A stretch of DNA of 12,282 bases, taken from positions 1 through 12,282 of the forward strand of contig DAINSQ010000136.1 of the NCBI GenBank assembly GCA_036741235.1. The letters run 5' to 3'. Made by a program: the position numbers and the translations under genes. The DNA is from JABWBR01 sp036741235 (GTDB lineage Bacteria; Bacteroidota; Bacteroidia; Chitinophagales; Saprospiraceae). The notes beneath the pieces were generated by a model. That model had not been told where the DNA came from, did not search any database, and saw nothing but the letters and a program-made list of their open reading frames with translations. Shown one piece after another: positions 1 through 7,412 of this stretch (the stretch's first letter is position 1; each line of letters starts with the position of its first letter).

Positions 1-67
1 CAAATTACTACCCAATTATGTATCTTTACCGCCGATAATATTTTAGAGCTTATTTGGACATTTGTCA

Positions 68-185
68 ATTGGCTGCAAGCGGAGAATTTTATTTTATGCA
101 TCGTTGAATTTTTTCGCCGGATTACCCGTATCCGACTGTAAAATTCGCCTCACCTAAAATAAAATTCTCTCGCTTTCGCTCAATC
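68..185. repeat. Nested inverted repeat upstream of E1 gene
   Basis: The arms at 82-96 (GAGAATTTTATTTTA) and 155-169 (TAAAATAAAATTCTC) are perfect 15-bp reverse complements. With one unpaired base the match grows to 78-96 against 155-174, and a weaker similarity carries on to about 68 and 185. Inside the loop are two more nested pairs: GAATTTT (106-112) with AAAATTC (140-146), and CGGAT (118-122) with ATCCG (130-134) around a 7-nt loop. Either strand could form a long, multi-stem hairpin. It may be a small non-coding palindromic repeat or MITE-like element, or a structured leader or terminator region. I see no convincing target-site duplication. The rest of 1-231 is AT-rich and holds no gene that I can support. 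Confidence 0.7.
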
Positions 186-231
186 ACAAAAATCCAAACA
201 AGCTCTTTATTCTGGCAACTATATCCAGGCT

Positions 232-2634
232 TTGAAAAAGAAAAACCCTGCCGGCAGGCTTCCTTTTGGTACTACTATCGAGTCGATTTTGCACGATTAC
301 TATATCTGCTGTGTAAGCAGAGAAGTGAGCTTATATCTGCGTCGCGATGTGCTGACGGGGCGCGCCAAATTCGGCGTGGCCGATGATGGCAAGGAACTGT
401 TTCAGGTGGCGATGGCGAAACATTTCCAGCGGGGCGACTTCCGGGCAGATTACTACCGGGGGCATACGCTGCTCCTTGCGCTCGATATTTGCACCGTAGA
501 GGATCTCTTTGCGCAATTGTACGCCGATAGCGAAAACGACCCGTTTTCTTATGGCCGCCAGATGAACAACCACCATGCCACTCCGCTTGTAGACCGTCAG
601 GGCAATTGGCTCAATCACCTCGAGCGCTATAACCTCTCTTCGGATATTTCAACTACCGGCGGACAGGTAGCCCGCGGCCTCGGACTGGCTTTTGCGTCCA
701 AAAAATATCGCGAAAACCCCTACTTGAAGGATACGACTTTTTCCAACAAGGGCAATGAAGTCTGCTTTTGTATCATCGGCGATGCCAGTACTTCGGAAGG
801 CGCATTTTGGGAGACCGTGAATGCCGCCGGCGTATTGCAAGTGCCTCTGGCAATTTCCGTCTCCGACGACGGCTACGGCATTTCTGTTCCCAAGTCGTAT
901 CAAACCACCAAAGAAAGCATCTCCGACGTGTTGCGGGGCTTCGCAGCTACCGATGAATCCCCCGGCATCGACATTTACCAGGTGAAAGGCTGGGATTACC
1001 CCGCCCTTTGCGAGGCCTATCGCCGGGGTATCCAACGCGCCCGGGAAGACCATGCGCCCGCAGTATTTCATGTTGAAGAGCTTACCCAGCCCCAGGGGCA
1101 CTCTACCTCCGGTTCGCACGAGCGCTACAAATCGAAAGAGCGGTTGGAATGGGAGGCTGAATTTGACTGCAATGTGCAATTTCGCCGCTGGATAATCGAT
1201 AATAATATCGCCGACGAAAAAACACTGGCAGGTATCGAAAAGCAGGCTGACGAACACGTCAAAACCTGTCGCGATCGCGCATGGAAAGCTTATCGCGAAC
1301 CCATTCAAGGGCAATGGAATACGGTCAATAATTTATTCGGCAGTCTGGCGGAGCAATTTCCCGGCAATGAAAGGGTGGGCAAATTGCGCGATGAGGTGAA
1401 AGGCCTTGTCAATCCATTTTATGCCGAACTCGTGCGGGCGGCCCGACAGATGCTGTATGCCTTGAGAGGGCAGTCCAACCCCGAAATCGAGCAATTGCGC
1501 CAATTTGTAGAACAATCGCATGAAGCGGCCCAGCGCCGGTTCCATGCCAATTTATACAGCGAAACGCCCCGGTCGGCCCTCAAAGTACCCGTGGTAGCGC
1601 CGGTTTATTCAGACGGCTCTCCCACAAAAAACGGCTTTGAGGTCATCAATGCCTTTTTTGATAAAATGCTGGAGAAGAACCCCGCTTTTTATGCCTTTGG
1701 CGAAGATCTGGGCAAAATCGGCGGCGTGAACCAGGGTTTCGCGGGTTTGCAGGACAAATACGGCGAAAACCGGGTTTTTGATACGGGTATACGGGAGTGG
1801 ACGATCATCGGCCAGGCGATAGGCATGGCCATGCGGGGGTTGCGGCCCCTGGCCGAAATTCAATATCTCGACTATCTTATTTATGCCTTTTCGCCGCTTT
1901 CCGACGATCTGGCCAGCCTGCGCTACCGCAGTAACGGCATCCAGGCTGCGCCGGTGGTGATCCGCACCAGGGGCCACCGCCTGGAGGGTATCTGGCACTC
2001 CGGTTCGCCTATGAGTGTGTTGCTGGGCGGTTTGCGCGGCATTTACATCCTGACGCCCCGCAACTTTGTGCAGGCTGCCGGTTTGTACAACACCGTGTTG
2101 CAATCCGATGACCCGGCGCTACTCATCGAGTGTCTCAACGGCTATCGCCTCAAAGAACGCCAACCCGATAACATTGGAGAATACACCGTGCCGCTGGGAG
2201 TCCCCGAGGTGCTCCGCCACGGCGCCGACGTCACCATCGTCACCTACGGCTCCTGCGTGCGCATTGCACAGGCTGCCATTGATATGTTGGAAGCCGACGG
2301 TATAGACGTAGAACTCATCGATGTGCAAACGCTTGTGCCTTTTGACCTGCCACATACTATCGTAGCTTCGCTGCAAAAAACCAACCGCATTGTATTCCTC
2401 GATGAAGACGTGCCTGGCGGGGCCTCGGCCTATATGATGCGGGAGGTGTTGGAAGTTCAAAACGGTTACCGCTACCTCGATTCTCTGCCTGTCACCGTTA
2501 CCGCCCAGCCCCACCGCCCGGCCTATGGCACTGACGGCGATTATTTCTCCAAGCCGAATGCGGAGGATGTATATGACGCGGTGTTCCGGCTGATGACCGA
2601 GGCGGAACCAGGGAGGTTTGGGCAAAGGGACTAA
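232..2634 (+). CDS. 2-oxoacid dehydrogenase E1 component, fused alpha and beta subunits
   Basis: Thiamine-diphosphate-dependent E1, which decarboxylates a 2-oxoacid and passes the acyl group to a lipoyl E2 partner; cytoplasmic. Alpha and beta halves are one 800-residue chain. The alpha half (about 20-310) carries the ThDP/Mg motif GDASTSEG at 183-190 followed by the DDGYGIS segment (212-218). A helical linker (about 310-455) leads to the beta half (about 465-790), with GEDLGKIGG (490-498), RVFDTGI (514-520), AEIQYLDY (541-548), RYRSNG (564-569) and the HSGSP loop (589-593), where H589 aligns with the conserved beta-subunit histidine. The start is TTG at 232; the frame is open back to 163 without a better start, and family members begin at about this distance before the SRxxSL..R..VLTG.AKFG block. 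Substrate (branched-chain, pyruvate or other) cannot be fixed from sequence. No E2 or E3 gene is adjacent. Confidence 0.93.
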   Translation: MKKKNPAGRLPFGTTIESILHDYYICCVSREVSLYLRRDVLTGRAKFGVADDGKELFQVAMAKHFQRGDFRADYYRGHTLLLALDICTVEDLFAQLYADSENDPFSYGRQMNNHHATPLVDRQGNWLNHLERYNLSSDISTTGGQVARGLGLAFASKKYRENPYLKDTTFSNKGNEVCFCIIGDASTSEGAFWETVNAAGVLQVPLAISVSDDGYGISVPKSYQTTKESISDVLRGFAATDESPGIDIYQVKGWDYPALCEAYRRGIQRAREDHAPAVFHVEELTQPQGHSTSGSHERYKSKERLEWEAEFDCNVQFRRWIIDNNIADEKTLAGIEKQADEHVKTCRDRAWKAYREPIQGQWNTVNNLFGSLAEQFPGNERVGKLRDEVKGLVNPFYAELVRAARQMLYALRGQSNPEIEQLRQFVEQSHEAAQRRFHANLYSETPRSALKVPVVAPVYSDGSPTKNGFEVINAFFDKMLEKNPAFYAFGEDLGKIGGVNQGFAGLQDKYGENRVFDTGIREWTIIGQAIGMAMRGLRPLAEIQYLDYLIYAFSPLSDDLASLRYRSNGIQAAPVVIRTRGHRLEGIWHSGSPMSVLLGGLRGIYILTPRNFVQAAGLYNTVLQSDDPALLIECLNGYRLKERQPDNIGEYTVPLGVPEVLRHGADVTIVTYGSCVRIAQAAIDMLEADGIDVELIDVQTLVPFDLPHTIVASLQKTNRIVFLDEDVPGGASAYMMREVLEVQNGYRYLDSLPVTVTAQPHRPAYGTDGDYFSKPNAEDVYDAVFRLMTEAEPGRFGQRD

Positions 2635-2658
2635 TAGTCCGTCAGGCCTTTGGACTAT
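2634..2658. terminator. Weak hairpin at end of E1 gene
   Basis: ATAGTCC (2634-2640) and GGACTAT (2652-2658) form a 7-bp stem that begins on the last base of the E1 stop codon, with an 11-nt loop. It lies between two convergent genes, so it could slow transcription from either side. There is no T-tract on either strand, so the terminator call is tentative. Confidence 0.3.
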
Positions 2659-2701
2659 CAGATCGGTGAGTTGCGGATAGTGGACTTCGACACCCGTGCC
2701 G

Positions 2702-3109
2702 CTACTCCTTAATCGTCTGGCACAATTCCAGCAGCACCCCGTTGGTTGATTTTGGGTGAACGAAGCACACCAGCTTATTGTCGGCGCCGCGTTTTGGTTG
2801 GGTATTGAGCAGTTGGAAGCCGGCCTCGGAAAGGCGTTGCATTTCGGCGTAGATATCGTCTACTTCAAAAGCGACGTGGTGGAGACCTTCGCCGCGTTTT
2901 TCGATGTATTTGGCGATAGCGCTTTCGGGGGCGGTAGCTTCCAGGAGTTCCACTTTGGCTTCGCCGGCGCGGAAAAACGACGTCAAGACGTGTTCGCTCT
3001 CCACTTCTTCCGATTTATAGGGGGCTGTGCCCAGTATTTGTTCAAAGAGCGCGTTAGCGGCTGTAATATCTTTCACAGCTATGCCCAGATGTTCGAGACG
3101 TAGTATCAT
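2702..3109 (-). CDS. mce: Methylmalonyl-CoA epimerase
   Basis: VOC/glyoxalase-fold enzyme that interconverts (R)- and (S)-methylmalonyl-CoA, linking propionyl-CoA to succinyl-CoA through methylmalonyl-CoA mutase. The 135-residue length is normal for the family. It has the two beta-alpha-beta-beta-beta modules expected: LEHLGIAVKD near the N-terminus with metal ligand H7, and GLHHVAFEVDDI at 75-86 with the conserved histidine pair (77-78), then GVLLELCQ near the C-terminus with E128 as the likely last ligand. The start is ATG, with no Shine-Dalgarno sequence. It lies downstream of the two-component operon on the same strand but beyond a good terminator, so it probably has its own promoter. That promoter would have to overlap the 3' end of the operon; a TAGTTTTTG sequence (complement of 3178-3186) is one base off the consensus spacing. 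The mutase is not in the window. Confidence 0.92.
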   Translation of the reverse strand: MILRLEHLGIAVKDITAANALFEQILGTAPYKSEEVESEHVLTSFFRAGEAKVELLEATAPESAIAKYIEKRGEGLHHVAFEVDDIYAEMQRLSEAGFQLLNTQPKRGADNKLVCFVHPKSTNGVLLELCQTIKE

Positions 3110-3133
3110 CGCAGTTGATTTTGGTTAAGACAT

Positions 3134-3163
3134 AAAAAAAGCCGGGCGACAAAGCCGCCCAGC
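3134..3163 (-). terminator. Intrinsic terminator of the two-component operon
   Basis: Read on the minus strand, GCTGGGCG (3163-3156) pairs with CGCCCGGC (3148-3141) in an 8-bp GC-rich stem with one U-G wobble and a 7-nt loop, followed directly by seven T (complement of 3140-3134). It sits about 60 bases after the response regulator stop and before mce. This is a standard rho-independent terminator. There is no T-tract in the other direction. Confidence 0.85.
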
Positions 3164-3223
3164 CGAAATCATAATCCCAAAAACTACTCTTATAAAGCGC
3201 GCTGCCGGGGCGGCGCACAATCA

Positions 3224-3946
3224 TCATGCTTTTTCGGCTTCTTTGACAAGTAGCTGGAAGCCGTTACCGTGAATATTCACGATTTCGATATTATCATCGC
3301 GGCGCAGGTATTTGCGCAACTTGGTCACAAATACGTCCATACTGCGCGCGGTAAAATAGTTGTCTTCCCCCCAGATTTTGGTCAACGCTTCTGAGCGAGG
3401 CAGAATATCGTTGATATGCACTGCAAACATACGCAAAAGTTGCGCTTCTTTGGGAGAAAGTTTAGATTTTTCTTCATCTGTTCCCGCAGGATTGTATGTC
3501 AGGATGCGCAGCGGGTAATTAAAATGGTATTTGCCGATATAAAATTCCTTCACTTCGTCTTTACCCTCTTGTTTGATATGGCTTCTTTTGAGGATAGCCT
3601 GGATGCGCAGGAGCAGCTCTTCAGAGTTGAAAGGTTTGGTGATATAATCGTCGGCGCCGATTTTAAAGCCTTGTAAGACATCCTCTTTCATCGCCTTGGC
3701 GGTGAGGAAAATGATAGGCATATCGGCGTCTTTTTCTCGAATTTCCCTGGCCAGGGTAAAGCCGTCTTTTTTTGGCATCATCACATCGAAGATGCAGAGG
3801 TCGTAGTGGCCTTTCTTATAGCTTTCGAGGCCGGCTGCGCCGTCGGTGGCCAGCGTGACGTCGAAGTCGTGCATATCGAGATACGAGCGCAAAACGTCGC
3901 CAAAATTTTGATCGTCTTCTACCAGCAGGATTCTGTTGTTTGCCAT
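3224..3946 (-). CDS. OmpR-family response regulator (RprY-like)
   Basis: Two-domain DNA-binding response regulator of 240 residues. The receiver domain (about 4-120) has the acidic pair D11/D12, phospho-acceptor D54 in the CIFDVMMP segment, T82 and K104, so all residues for phosphorylation are present. The C-terminal winged helix (about 135-235) contains the SPKEAQLLRMF segment and the recognition-helix region SMDVFVTKLRKYLRRD, followed by the hairpin wing NIHGNGFQL. It lies 39 bases downstream of the sensor kinase on the same strand and is surely its partner. Resemblance to the RprX/RprY pair of Bacteroides is from general recognition and may not mean the same regulon. Target genes are unknown. 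The operon ends at the terminator at 3134-3163. Confidence 0.94.
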   Translation of the reverse strand: MANNRILLVEDDQNFGDVLRSYLDMHDFDVTLATDGAAGLESYKKGHYDLCIFDVMMPKKDGFTLAREIREKDADMPIIFLTAKAMKEDVLQGFKIGADDYITKPFNSEELLLRIQAILKRSHIKQEGKDEVKEFYIGKYHFNYPLRILTYNPAGTDEEKSKLSPKEAQLLRMFAVHINDILPRSEALTKIWGEDNYFTARSMDVFVTKLRKYLRRDDNIEIVNIHGNGFQLLVKEAEKA

Positions 3947-3985
3947 AGCGATGATTTTTCTTATCGGGTTGCTGCTATTAATTGA

Positions 3986-5491
3986 TTAATTGAGATGAAA
4001 AGGGAAAAACAAAATAAAGCTGCTGCCTTTTCCCGGTTCGCTTTTTACCTCTACCTGGCCTTTGTGAGCGGTCATCATTGCTTTCACATAGCTGAGGCCG
4101 AGGCCGAAGCCTTTCACATCGTGGAGGTTGCCGGTATGGACCCGGTAAAACTTGTCGAAGATTTGTTTGCGTGCCTCTTTGCTTAGGCCGATGCCCTTGT
4201 CTTCAACTGTTACTTCAACGCCGCCGGCGACGTTGCGGGTGCGCACGGTGATCTCCGGTTTGTCAGGCGAATACTTGTTGGCGTTATCCAGCAAGTTGTT
4301 GATAATGTTGGAAATATGCGTCAAGTCGCCTTCTACAACCGGCTGAGCAGCTTCGAGTACGGCTTTGGCGTAGCCTTCGCGTTTCTCTACTTGTAAGCCG
4401 ATGTTTTCAATGGCTGCGTGAATGACATCGTGGAGGTTGACTTCTGAGGTTTTCAGCGTAAACTCGCGTTTATCGATGAGCGCCATTTGCAATACTTTCT
4501 CCACCTGACTATTCATACGTTTATTTTCCTGTTTTATTATGTTAGCGAAGCGGCTAACTTTTTCAGGGTTGCCCGAAATGATAGGATTGGTGATCGAATC
4601 GGCGGCCAGCGAGATAGTGGCGATAGGGGTTTTGAACTCGTGGGTCATGTTGTTGATGAAGTCGGTCTTCATTTCCGACAACTTTTTCTGCATGATGATC
4701 ACGTGAATGGTATAGCTGAAACACAGTAAAATAATGGAAGTAAAAACGATAGTGCCCAAAAAGTTTTTCCATAGCGAACTCCACAAAACGCTGCTGCGAT
4801 AAGGAAAGTGGATCATCAGGGTACCTGGAGAGGGCATATCCTGGTTGAACAAGGTGACCTTATAGGGCGATTCGAGCATAGCCTTATAAACGGGCAAAAC
4901 GGCGCCGCCGGATGTGGGGTCGTCAATGACGTAGTGGTCGTCCACCATTACAAAGCTCTGCTTTTCATTGGAGAAGACGCCGAAGTTGTAGGTGGCATTG
5001 ATGCCGCGGTTGCCGAGTTCCTGCTTGAGCATTTCGTTTAATTGCCTGACATTAATGCGCTCGTCGAGGGGGATATAATCGCTGCGCATGTTGTAGACCA
5101 TGACGCGGCGGAATTTGTCGTCGCGCGATTTCAGGCAATTATAGCAACTGCAGGTATCCGAAAATTCGGCCATGAGTTGGTCTATGAGTTCTCCGCCGAT
5201 GGGCGCGCCTGGTTGGGGCGGCGGCGGTGCGGGCGACTCGGGGTCGAGGCCTGCCATTTCCCGTTCGAAGTAGTTGGCCACAAAGCCGTTCATGTTGCGA
5301 TTGAAGGCCTCTCGTTTTTCTTCGTATTCGAGGCGAAGGGTTACGTTATTAAGCGCGCCATAGACGTCTTTGTCGAATTTACGCTCGTTGACTTTCATGG
5401 AGGTGCGTATGAGATCCATTTGCAGCCATACTACTCCAATGACTGCAACGCTCATAACTCCAATGATTGCCCAAATTGCTTTTTTGTTCAT
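3986..5491 (-). CDS. Membrane sensor histidine kinase (RprX-like)
   Basis: Sensor kinase of 501 residues, inner membrane. TM1 is about 6-25, an extracytoplasmic sensor region spans about 26-243, and TM2 is about 244-267. The kinase core follows: H-box DFINNMTHEFKTPI (277-290) with phospho-acceptor H284, N-box around NLLDNANKYS (399-408), G1 DKGIGL (431-436), F-box IFDKFYRV and G2 GFGLGLSYVK (461-470), so it should be catalytically active. The sensor region is odd: a proline-rich stretch (88-97) is followed by CSCYNC (C114, C116, C119), a CxCxxC arrangement that could bind metal or respond to redox state outside the membrane. Transcribed with the response regulator 39 bases downstream. The gap before the upstream kinase gene is 222 bases and contains a candidate TAATTTTG box, so the pair may have its own promoter. 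Confidence 0.93.
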   Translation of the reverse strand: MNKKAIWAIIGVMSVAVIGVVWLQMDLIRTSMKVNERKFDKDVYGALNNVTLRLEYEEKREAFNRNMNGFVANYFEREMAGLDPESPAPPPPQPGAPIGGELIDQLMAEFSDTCSCYNCLKSRDDKFRRVMVYNMRSDYIPLDERINVRQLNEMLKQELGNRGINATYNFGVFSNEKQSFVMVDDHYVIDDPTSGGAVLPVYKAMLESPYKVTLFNQDMPSPGTLMIHFPYRSSVLWSSLWKNFLGTIVFTSIILLCFSYTIHVIIMQKKLSEMKTDFINNMTHEFKTPIATISLAADSITNPIISGNPEKVSRFANIIKQENKRMNSQVEKVLQMALIDKREFTLKTSEVNLHDVIHAAIENIGLQVEKREGYAKAVLEAAQPVVEGDLTHISNIINNLLDNANKYSPDKPEITVRTRNVAGGVEVTVEDKGIGLSKEARKQIFDKFYRVHTGNLHDVKGFGLGLSYVKAMMTAHKGQVEVKSEPGKGSSFILFFPFHLN

Positions 5492-5588
5492 GCTATTGCG
5501 AACAGTAAACGGCGTGTTGTGAACGGCGAGCCCTCACATTGCCACGCCTTCATTGTTGAAAACGTACCTGAAAGCGGCTTATTGCTTA

Positions 5589-5596
5589 CAAAATTA
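5589..5596 (-). promoter_or_regulatory. Candidate -7 box TAATTTTG for sensor kinase operon
   Basis: The minus strand reads TAATTTTG, an exact match to the Bacteroidota -7 consensus TAnnTTTG. It would start transcription about 90 bases before the kinase ATG. I do not see a good TTTG -33 element about 20 bases upstream. The same octamer occurs upstream of the lipoprotein operon. The rest of 5492-5713 is AT-rich near the kinase-like gene end, shows no terminator, and holds no gene that I can support. Confidence 0.4.
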
Positions 5597-5713
5597 GGGA
5601 TTGTCGGCACGCGACATTTTACTTTAACACCAATTTAACTTTCGAAAAATATTTGCATTATTCTAATTTATAGCTGATTATCTATTGTTAATTTAATTAT
5701 TCTCAAGCCTTGG

Positions 5714-6622
5714 CTAATATACGCGGAGGATGGTATAAGCGGCAAGCAGGCGCTCGCAAGACTCCCAATTGCGGGTAATGCCCAGGAGGAAACCGCCGCC
5801 GCCGGCGCCGCATAGTTTGAACAGGCAATCGCCCGAATACAGGGCGTCAGTCCATAAAGTTTTATGCTGCGGCAAAATCATAGCCTGAAAATAGTCCAGC
5901 TCAAAACGGCTGATCGCATTGTAAAAGTGAAAAAGCGCATTCCATTGACCTTTAAGAAAAGCGTCAATAGCGGCATTATTGGCGGGCAGCAATTGTTCTT
6001 CTACGGCCCGGGCGTAGTCGGGGTTTTGACATTGCGACAAAAACCACTGCACCAGGGGGCCTGTTTGTCGACGTATGCCGGTATCAAGCAGGAACAACAC
6101 CGGCGAATCTGCTGAGGCCTCCGGAATTTTAACAGATTCTATCAATCCGCCGTTTCCCAGCCGCAAGGGGTGGTTTATAAAGCTGACCAGCGGGTCGATC
6201 CCTGAACTATTGCCGTGAAAGAAGTTTTCGAGTTGCGCCAACTGGGCGCGCAGGAAGGGATAACCGCCTTTTTCCTTCCAATACTGCTCGCCTGTATGGT
6301 ATTTATCGTAAAGCGCTGCGCAAAGCGCTCCGGAGCTACCCAGCCCATAACCCGTAGGGATGTTGGAATCGAAATAATACCCTTCCGCCAGGTCGCGCCC
6401 GAATGCATCGAGATCGAGCCGGCTCAGCAGATGCCCGCTTTGGTCGAGATTTTGCAGGTAGGCCAGCCATTCCGGCAGTTGCGACTGTAATTCGGGCGCT
6501 TTGCCGGGCTCGGCACGCCGCCATTGACCGCTAAAGTATCCGTAGGGCAGGGCCAGGGCGTCGGCGCCTTTGATGACGGCGTGCTCGCCGAATAAGAGTA
6601 GTTTGGAAGGATAGTTTTTCAC
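5714..6622 (-). CDS. mvk: GHMP kinase, probable mevalonate kinase
   Basis: Cytoplasmic small-molecule kinase of the GHMP superfamily, 302 residues. Mevalonate kinase phosphorylates mevalonate with ATP in the mevalonate route to isoprenoids. All three family motifs are present: PSKLLLFGEHAV (5-16), the glycine-rich ATP loop IPTGYGLGSSGAL (88-100), and CGAGGGGFLLG (271-281). FHGNSSGIDP (135-144) follows E132, giving the Mg-binding glutamate and the catalytic-base aspartate D143 expected of mevalonate kinases. The start is GTG at 6622; no earlier start fits the motif 1 position, and no Shine-Dalgarno sequence is visible. It follows the second lipoprotein gene by 45 bases on the same strand, suggesting one transcript. 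Phosphomevalonate kinase or another GHMP kinase is the main alternative. No other mevalonate pathway gene is in the window. Confidence 0.85.
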   Translation of the reverse strand: MKNYPSKLLLFGEHAVIKGADALALPYGYFSGQWRRAEPGKAPELQSQLPEWLAYLQNLDQSGHLLSRLDLDAFGRDLAEGYYFDSNIPTGYGLGSSGALCAALYDKYHTGEQYWKEKGGYPFLRAQLAQLENFFHGNSSGIDPLVSFINHPLRLGNGGLIESVKIPEASADSPVLFLLDTGIRRQTGPLVQWFLSQCQNPDYARAVEEQLLPANNAAIDAFLKGQWNALFHFYNAISRFELDYFQAMILPQHKTLWTDALYSGDCLFKLCGAGGGGFLLGITRNWESCERLLAAYTILRVY

Positions 6623-6667
6623 GGGAAGGAGTGGAAAGGGGATGAATAATTATAAAATGAAAAGTAA

Positions 6668-7018
6668 TCAATTTTTGCGGAAAGTGCTATCGCCGAAAAA
6701 TGGTTTGACGGGGGCGGAATCATCCAGGGTTTTCAATTCGGGGCGCTCGGGTTTTGCGGGTTTTGGTGGTCTTCCGGTAGTATCGAGCGACAAACGCGCT
6801 TCCAGTATCAGAATGGAATCGGCCAAACGGCTTGCCTCAGCCAAGGCGCGTTCCCGGCATTGGCTATTCACCAGGTCGGTAAATTCGGTCAGTCGAATTT
6901 TGAGTTGTTGCTCCAGATAAGCCTGGCGCAAGGCGACCTTTTCTTCTTCCGACTGACAGCCTGCGGCGATGATGGCGGCCATTGTGATAATACACAAATA
7001 ACGGAGTTGCGCTATCAT
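6668..7018 (-). CDS. Small lipoprotein of unknown function (second of a pair)
   Basis: Predicted lipoprotein of 116 residues. I place the start at the ATG at 7018 because it gives a clean lipoprotein signal: MIAQLRYLCIITMAAI followed by the lipobox IAAGC, with the lipidated cysteine at residue 21. The longer open frame (to 7150) adds a basic, non-signal-like stretch and overlaps the gene before it. The mature part is charged and probably helical (EEEKVALRQAYLEQQLKIR and on), then becomes proline- and lysine-rich (TTGRPPKPAKPERP) before a short tail ending DSTFRKN. It contains the pattern C-x12-DSIL, shared at the same spacing with the lipoprotein encoded just upstream, so the two look like duplicated genes. 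The gap between them is 25 bases. I do not recognise the family. Confidence 0.72.
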   Translation of the reverse strand: MIAQLRYLCIITMAAIIAAGCQSEEEKVALRQAYLEQQLKIRLTEFTDLVNSQCRERALAEASRLADSILILEARLSLDTTGRPPKPAKPERPELKTLDDSAPVKPFFGDSTFRKN

Positions 7019-7043
7019 GATTATTTTTTCGCTTCGGTATAGA

Positions 7044-7331
7044 TTATTGAATAACATTTCCCTGACCCTGCTGCGCTTGAATACGCTTGCGAAGCGCAAT
7101 CTCTTCTTCGCGACGTACTTTGAGAATAGAATCAAGCGCGGTTCTGACAAGACTATCCGTACGCAACACGCACAGACTATCCAGTTTGGGGCGCAGCGCC
7201 AGGGTTTCTTTCATATACATCGTATCGATATGCGAGCGCTCGCCGGCGGTCATTTCGTATTCTTCCGGGTTTTCTTTGCAAGCGGCCATGGCTAGCACGG
7301 CAAAAATGGCTGCAATATGTATTTTTTTCAT
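7044..7331 (-). CDS. Small lipoprotein of unknown function (first of a pair)
   Basis: Predicted lipoprotein of 95 residues: MKKIHIAAIFAVLAMAAC is a signal peptide with lipobox MAAC, cysteine at residue 18. The mature part is short, highly charged and probably one long helix or coiled coil (residues 30-92), rich in R, E, L and D, ending in a glutamine-rich tail. It contains C-x12-DSIL, the same spaced motif as the downstream lipoprotein. The ATG start is 38 bases from a TAATTTTG box, a normal leader length. It is the first gene of a probable operon with the second lipoprotein and the GHMP kinase. Function and family are unknown; a small outer-membrane or periplasmic accessory role is only a guess. 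Confidence 0.78.
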   Translation of the reverse strand: MKKIHIAAIFAVLAMAACKENPEEYEMTAGERSHIDTMYMKETLALRPKLDSLCVLRTDSLVRTALDSILKVRREEEIALRKRIQAQQGQGNVIQ

Positions 7332-7368
7332 CGTTCCGGTTGGCTTGTTATTGCCGATTATTCTGCCG

Positions 7369-7376
7369 CAAAATTA
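7369..7376 (-). promoter_or_regulatory. Candidate -7 box TAATTTTG for lipoprotein operon
   Basis: Minus strand TAATTTTG followed by C matches the Bacteroidota -7 consensus TAnnTTTG, 38 bases before the first lipoprotein ATG. That predicts a leader of about 30 bases. A clear -33 TTTG is not seen at the usual spacing. It lies in the 256-base divergent region shared with groES. Confidence 0.5.
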
Positions 7377-7412
7377 CGCTTTTCCAGTTGAATAGCTACG
7401 TTTCCTGCCCAA

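Noticed and set aside
649..1314. Open frame of 221 codons on the minus strand inside the E1 gene
   Set aside because: Antisense shadow of conserved E1 sequence including the ThDP motif.
5500..5535. Short repeated AACGGCG units upstream of the sensor kinase
   Set aside because: Only two imperfect 7-base copies, too little to call a repeat array.
5042..5638. Open frame of 198 codons on the plus strand over the start of the sensor kinase
   Set aside because: It overlaps a well supported kinase on the other strand and shows no recognisable domain.
7019..7150. N-terminal extension of the second lipoprotein gene
   Set aside because: It overlaps the first lipoprotein gene, is basic and not signal-like, and the ATG at 7018 gives a clean lipoprotein signal.
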